NCBI GenBank assembly: GCA_021804195.1
Contig: JAJZKJ010000025.1
Span: 1 to 11,583, forward strand
From: Acidobacteriota bacterium
GTDB lineage: Bacteria > Planctomycetota > Phycisphaerae > WQYP01 > JAJZKJ01
Length of the DNA stretch: 11,583 bases
Direction: 5' to 3'
Below the pieces are notes generated by a model that saw only the letters and a list, made by a program, of their open reading frames with translations, had not been told where the DNA came from and ran no database searches. Position numbers and translations under genes: made by a program. The number at the start of each line of letters is the position of its first letter. Position 1 is the first letter of the stretch. Of the stretch, positions 5,710 to 11,583 are shown piece by piece.

Positions 5710-7433
5710 TGACTCTTCCCGGGATCGCGCAATTCGTCCTCGCCCTCGCCCTGCTGGCGGCGCTCGCGCCGCTGCTCGGCGGTTATATGACCCGCGTCTT
5801 CTCCGGCCAAAGAACCTGGCTTTTGCCCCTGTGCGAACCGGTCGAGCGCGGACTCTACCGCATGACCGGCGTGAGTCCGGAGCGCGAAATGAGCTGGAAG
5901 CCTTATGCCCTGGCCGTGCTCTGTTTCACAATCATCAAAGGCCTGATCCTCTATGCCATCCTGCGGCTGCAGTACTGGCTGCCTTTCAATCCCAATCATC
6001 TCGCCGGGGTATCACCCAGTCTCGCGCTCAATACCGCCGTAAGTTTTATCACCAACACCAACTGGCAGAACTACGCCGGCGAAACGACGATGAGTTATTT
6101 CAGCCAGATGTCGGGCCTGGCGGTGCAGCAGTTTCTCTCCGCCGCGGCCGGCATCGCCGTCGCAATCGCGCTGATCCGCGGCATCGCCCGCAAGCAGTCG
6201 GAAACTATCGGCAACTTCTGGGCCGACATGACCCGCGCCGTGCTTTATATCCTGCTGCCCATTTCGTTCCTCCTGGCGCTGTTTTTTGTCAGCCGCGGCG
6301 TGATTCAGAATTTCAAGCCCAATCTCAGCTACACCACCGTGCAGGGTCAAAAAGCGGTGCTGCCCATGGGACCGGTGGCTTCCATGTTTGCTGTCGAAAA
6401 CCTGGGCACCAACGGGGGGGGATTTTTCAATGCCAATACCGCTCATCCCTTTGAGGGCCCCACCCCACTATCGAGCTACGTCACCATTCTGGCGTTTCTG
6501 GTGATCGGCTCCTCGCTCACCTACACTCTCGGCCAGATGACCGGACATCAGGCCCATGGCTGGGCGGTCTGGGCGGCCATGGCGGCTTTAGTCACCGCCG
6601 GGTTCCTGATTACCTATCATTACGACACGCAGCCCAATCCGCTGATCCCCGCGGCCGTGGCCCAGGCGCATGGGCCCGGCAGCCCCAGCCGCAATCTGGA
6701 AGGCAAAGAAACCCGCTTCGGCATGGCCGGCTCGGACTGGTTCGCAGTGGCCACCACCAATGCCTCCTGCGGTAATGTCAACAGCGGCCTGGACAGCTTC
6801 GCCCCGCTCGCCGGCGGCGTGCTGCTGCTGAATATGATGCTCGGCTGTGTCGGCTTCGGGGGCGTGGGCGCCGGCCTTTATGGCATGCTCATGTATATCC
6901 TGGTCGCGGTCTTTATCGCCGGGCTGATGATTGGCCGCACACCCGAGTATCTGGGTAAAAAAATCGAGGCCCGCGAAATCAAGCTGGCCATGCTGGCGGT
7001 TTTGGCCATGGCGGCGCTGATTCTGATATTCAGCGCCCTCGGCGCCGCGACCCGCGCCGGCCAGGCGGGAGTTGAAAATCCCGGCCCTCACGGCTTCAGC
7101 GAAATTCTCTACGCCTTTGCCTCGCCCGTGGCCAACAACGGCAGCGCCTTCGCCGGCCTCAATGGCAACACCCGTTTCTACAACTGGACCCAGGCCATCT
7201 GCATGTTTCTCGGGCGTTTTCTCATGATCATTCCCGTGCTGGCCATCGCCGGCAGCCTGGCCCGCAAAAAAATAACCCCTCCCAGCGCCGGCACCCTCGC
7301 CGTCCATACCCCGTTATTCGCCAGCCTGCTGGTCGGGGTGATCCTGCTCGTCGGGGCGCTGAACTTTTTCCCCGCGCTCACGCTCGGTCCAGTGCTCGAG
7401 CATTTCATGCTGCAAGCCGGGAGGATGTTCTGA
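5709..7433 (+). CDS. kdpA: K+-transporting ATPase subunit A, K+ channel-like subunit
   Basis: This 574-residue integral membrane protein binds K+ from outside and passes it to KdpB. KdpA is a superfamily-of-K+-transporters channel with four pore loops, and all four are visible: [11 protein letters not shown] (about 115-125), [17 protein letters not shown] (233-249), [16 protein letters not shown] (349-364) and [13 protein letters not shown] (472-484). The second loop is the one whose Gly determines K+ selectivity in E. coli. The last loop has A where E. coli has the first N of NNNG, a mild change. NMMLG and [12 protein letters not shown] (about 383-394) are further family signatures. About ten membrane helices are expected. 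The start is ATG 5709, overlapping the kdpF stop by one base, with GGAG at 5697-5700 (8 nt spacing). The length is normal and all features indicate a working subunit. Confidence 0.98.
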   Translation: MTLPGIAQFVLALALLAALAPLLGGYMTRVFSGQRTWLLPLCEPVERGLYRMTGVSPEREMSWKPYALAVLCFTIIKGLILYAILRLQYWLPFNPNHLAGVSPSLALNTAVSFITNTNWQNYAGETTMSYFSQMSGLAVQQFLSAAAGIAVAIALIRGIARKQSETIGNFWADMTRAVLYILLPISFLLALFFVSRGVIQNFKPNLSYTTVQGQKAVLPMGPVASMFAVENLGTNGGGFFNANTAHPFEGPTPLSSYVTILAFLVIGSSLTYTLGQMTGHQAHGWAVWAAMAALVTAGFLITYHYDTQPNPLIPAAVAQAHGPGSPSRNLEGKETRFGMAGSDWFAVATTNASCGNVNSGLDSFAPLAGGVLLLNMMLGCVGFGGVGAGLYGMLMYILVAVFIAGLMIGRTPEYLGKKIEAREIKLAMLAVLAMAALILIFSALGAATRAGQAGVENPGPHGFSEILYAFASPVANNGSAFAGLNGNTRFYNWTQAICMFLGRFLMIIPVLAIAGSLARKKITPPSAGTLAVHTPLFASLLVGVILLVGALNFFPALTLGPVLEHFMLQAGRMF

Positions 7434-7434
7434 C

Positions 7435-9492
<2,058 letters not shown>

Positions 9493-9509
9493 GGCGCACA
9501 GGAGACACT

Positions 9510-10070
9510 ATGAAGGAACAACTTCTCATTGCAGTCAAAATGATGCTCGTCTTCACGGTCATCACCGGCATTATTTATCCGCTGGCCACCACCGGCTTCG
9601 CTCAGGTTCTTTTCCACTCCCAGGCCAACGGCAGCCTGGTGCGCGCTCACGGACACATTGCCGGCTCGCGCCTCATCGGCCAGGCCTGGACCGGCCCACG
9701 CTATTTCCACGGCCGGCCCTCGGCCAACGGCTATAACGGCCTGGCCTCCGGCGGCTCCAACTTCGGCCCCACCAATCGCGCCTATATCGAGAAAATCCGC
9801 CAGCGCGCCGCAGCCTGGCAAAAGCGCACCGGCTCCCGCCAGCCAATTCCCGCGGATTTGGTTGAAGCCTCGTTTTCCGGCCTCGATCCCGATATCTCGC
9901 CCGGCGCCGCACTTTATCAAGCGCCGCGCGTGGCCCGCGCCCGTCATTTGAGTTTAGCCACGGTGCAGGCTCTGATCCGACGCTATACCCATGGCCGCAC
10001 CCTGGGCATGATCGGCTCGCCGGCGGTCAATGTGCTGCAATTAAACCTGGCCCTCGATCGGCTACATTAA
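9510..10070 (+). CDS. kdpC: K+-transporting ATPase subunit C
   Basis: This 186-residue, single-span subunit is held between KdpA and KdpB and is needed for assembly and high ATP affinity. One helix lies at about residues 8-30 (VKMMLVFTVITGIIYPLA). The rest is extracytoplasmic, with family motifs GSRLIGQ (52-58), YFHGRPSA (65-72), SGGSNFGPTN (80-89), IPADLVEASFSGLDPDIS (113-130), YQAPRVARAR (136-145) and NVLQLNLALD (174-183). The usual ASGSGLDPHIS reads ASFSGLDPDIS here, a small variation. I chose ATG 9510 because AGGAG (9500-9504) lies 5 nt before it and the protein then begins at the normal point; the frame is open to 9465, but that would overlap kdpB. It follows kdpB by 17 nt. Confidence 0.97.
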   Translation: MKEQLLIAVKMMLVFTVITGIIYPLATTGFAQVLFHSQANGSLVRAHGHIAGSRLIGQAWTGPRYFHGRPSANGYNGLASGGSNFGPTNRAYIEKIRQRAAAWQKRTGSRQPIPADLVEASFSGLDPDISPGAALYQAPRVARARHLSLATVQALIRRYTHGRTLGMIGSPAVNVLQLNLALDRLH

Positions 10071-10123
10071 CCCTTGAGGGTGGGCTTGAGAAATGGCCGC
10101 AAGCGGCAAAGAATAAAGCAAAT

Positions 10124-11299
10124 ATGAATGTTCTCGTCATTGGTTATGGCCGCGTCGGCCGCGAAGTCGTCCGCCTGTTGTCCGCCGGACCGCACGACTT
10201 TCGCATCATTGAGCGCGACCGCGCTCCCATCGAGGCTGATCTCCCTCTTCTGGGCGCGCGGGTGGTGCTGGGCGACGCTCTCGATGTGGATGTTCTCCGC
10301 CAAGCCGGCATTCAAACCGCGGAAGTTGTGTTCGCACTCACCCCCGACGAAAACACCAATCTTGCCATAGCCCAGTTGGCGGGTAAAATTTTTCTGGTCC
10401 CTCGCGTCATCGCCCTGGCTTACGATCCCTCCCGCCGCGACGATTTCCGCCAGGCCGGCGCCGAGGTCTTATTGCTCACCGTCGCCAGCGCCGAGTTTCT
10501 GATCGCGCAATTGGCCGCGCCTGCCGGCGCGCCCGGGGCCGAAGCCCGCCCCGCCTGGCAAGACGCTTACTTTACCCCGGTGGACGCTCCGCCTCCCGCG
10601 CCCACGATGAACACCCGCAGCCGCGGCTATGTCATTATCGCCGGCGGCGGCAAAGTCGGCTATCACCTCGGCAAGGCCCTGCTGCGCGAGGGCCATGAAA
10701 TCACCCTGATCGAACGCCGGCCTGAAATGCGGCTTAAGCTGGCGCGCCAGCTCGCCGCTCCCGTCGTCGCCGGCGATGCCTCCGTTCCCGGCGTGCTGGA
10801 GCAAGCCGGCGCCGCCCGCGCCGACGTTTTCGTCGCGGTCACCAACCACGATCACGAAAACCTGCTCGCCTGCCAGGTGGCCAAATCGCATTTTCAGGTG
10901 CCCCGCACCATGGCCCGCACCAAAGACCCCAAGTTCGAGGCGATCTTCACGCAACTCGGCGTGGATATGGTCATCTCCTCGACCGCCATCATCACCCAGG
11001 CCATCGCGAACGCACTGCCCTTTTCCCGCCTCAAGCGGATTCTCGAAATGCCGCGCGGCGGACCGCGTCTGGGCGAATTCCAGGTCCAGCCCGGCAGCCC
11101 GGCCGCCGGCCGCGCCGTCCGCGATCTCGGCCTGCCGGCGAGCGTGAATCTGGTGGCCATTGTACGCAATGGGGAAATGCTGCTGCCGCGCGGCGAAACC
11201 GTGCTCGGCCCTCAGGATGAAGTCATGGCCCTGTATCGGGCGGAAGAAGAAACCGGGCTGAGCCAGTTCTTTACCGCTCCCGCCGGGGGACCGCCATGA
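10124..11299 (+). CDS. TrkA-like NAD-binding K+ regulatory protein in the kdp operon
   Basis: A 391-residue cytosolic protein with two TrkA-N (RCK-N) Rossmann domains and one TrkA-C domain. Domain 1 (about 1-130) has GYGRVG (7-12), E30, GDALDVDVLRQAGI (50-63) and ALTPDENTNL (71-80). Domain 2 (about 167-300) has GGGKVG (174-179), E197, GDASVPGVLEQAGA (217-230) and AVTNHDHENLL (238-248). The RCK-C domain spans about 303-375. In classical TrkA the order is N-C-N-C; here the first C domain is replaced by a Pro/Ala-rich linker (about 131-166). Such proteins bind NAD(H) or ATP/ADP and gate Trk/Ktr channels. No trkH/ktrB is nearby, so here it may sense the nucleotide or K+ state for Kdp or act on a channel encoded elsewhere. 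It follows kdpC by 53 nt, a spacer with short weak stems (10072-10081, 10096-10107) and no clear ribosome binding site, and its stop overlaps the kdpD start by 4 nt. Confidence 0.9.
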   Translation: MNVLVIGYGRVGREVVRLLSAGPHDFRIIERDRAPIEADLPLLGARVVLGDALDVDVLRQAGIQTAEVVFALTPDENTNLAIAQLAGKIFLVPRVIALAYDPSRRDDFRQAGAEVLLLTVASAEFLIAQLAAPAGAPGAEARPAWQDAYFTPVDAPPPAPTMNTRSRGYVIIAGGGKVGYHLGKALLREGHEITLIERRPEMRLKLARQLAAPVVAGDASVPGVLEQAGAARADVFVAVTNHDHENLLACQVAKSHFQVPRTMARTKDPKFEAIFTQLGVDMVISSTAIITQAIANALPFSRLKRILEMPRGGPRLGEFQVQPGSPAAGRAVRDLGLPASVNLVAIVRNGEMLLPRGETVLGPQDEVMALYRAEEETGLSQFFTAPAGGPP

Positions 11300-11583
11300 C
11301 GCCATCTCCAATGAATGCCGCGCATTCGCCCGCGCCCCGCGGCATTCACAAAATCTTTCTGGGCTTTGCGCCAGGCGTCGGTAAAACCTTCAGCATGCTT
11401 TCCGAAGCCCAGCGCCGCCAGCGCCGCGGTGAAGACGTTGTCGCGGGGTTCATCGAAACCCACGGCCGCCAGGGCACCGGGGAAATGCTCGCCGGCCTGG
11501 AGATCATCCCCCGCCTGCGCGTGGAATACCGCGGCCTCTGGCTCGAGGAAATGGACACCGCCGCCCTGCTCGCCCGCCATCCC
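11296..11583 (+). CDS. kdpD: Sensor histidine kinase KdpD, N-terminal end (partial)
   Basis: The first 96 codons of KdpD, the membrane sensor kinase that phosphorylates KdpE to switch on kdp at low K+ or turgor. The visible part is the cytosolic N-terminal KdpD domain: KIFLGFAPGVGKTFSML (19-35) with a Walker A motif G23-FAPGVGK-T31, then DVVAGFIETHGRQ (47-59), LEIIPR (68-73) and YRGLWLEEMD (78-87). In other bacteria this domain binds ATP and, in some, c-di-AMP. The USP, transmembrane and kinase domains are beyond the window edge. ATG 11296 overlaps the preceding stop as ATGA and has GGGGGA (11285-11290) at 5 nt. A second ATG at 11311 would shorten the protein by five residues and equally fits the family. 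Confidence 0.96.
   Translation, partial: MTPSPMNAAHSPAPRGIHKIFLGFAPGVGKTFSMLSEAQRRQRRGEDVVAGFIETHGRQGTGEMLAGLEIIPRLRVEYRGLWLEEMDTAALLARHP

Noticed and set aside
10072..10107. Terminator or attenuator between kdpC and the TrkA-like gene
   Set aside because: The stems are only 4-5 bp and have no T-run, so they are unlikely to end transcription.

Overview
The window comes from a GC-rich bacterial chromosome with compact genes and high GC at third codon positions. Acidobacteriota are my best guess. The guess rests on remembered gene order (kdpF-A-B-C, a TrkA-type protein, then kdpD) and on small zinc-ribbon proteins of a kind I associate with that phylum; nothing in the window proves it.

Left part (1-2579): the 3' end of a probable family-2 glycosyltransferase and a class I SAM-dependent methyltransferase, both on the + strand, look like the tail of a cell-surface glycan cluster. 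They converge on a minus-strand B12-binding-domain radical SAM enzyme of unknown substrate. A perfect 8-bp inverted repeat lies across the 20-bp gap between the convergent genes.

Middle part (2580-5274): about 390 bp without a recognisable gene, then a short minus-strand gene for a four-CxxC zinc-ribbon protein. That gene has a good intrinsic terminator, a sigma70-like promoter, and a CTGT-N8-ACAG palindrome just downstream of the predicted transcription start. Next is a complete minus-strand ilvD (dihydroxy-acid dehydratase, branched-chain amino acid synthesis). A strongly pyrimidine-skewed 153-bp spacer separates ilvD from the divergent rightward genes.

Right part (5275-11583): a rightward potassium-uptake operon. 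The order is a 67-aa single zinc-ribbon protein (possible), a 29-aa single-span membrane peptide, kdpF, kdpA, kdpB, kdpC, a 391-aa TrkA-like NAD-binding protein, and the first 96 codons of kdpD. kdpF/kdpA and trkA-like/kdpD overlap and kdpA/kdpB are 1 nt apart, so this is one translationally coupled unit. It encodes the high-affinity Kdp K+-ATPase, a K+/nucleotide-sensing RCK-type protein and the KdpD sensor. kdpE, if present, lies beyond the right edge.

Most of the window is ordinary. The points most worth a second look are the 29-aa membrane peptide in frame with kdpF and separated from it by a UGA, the TrkA-like protein that lacks the first RCK-C domain, and the related zinc-ribbon modules on both sides of ilvD.
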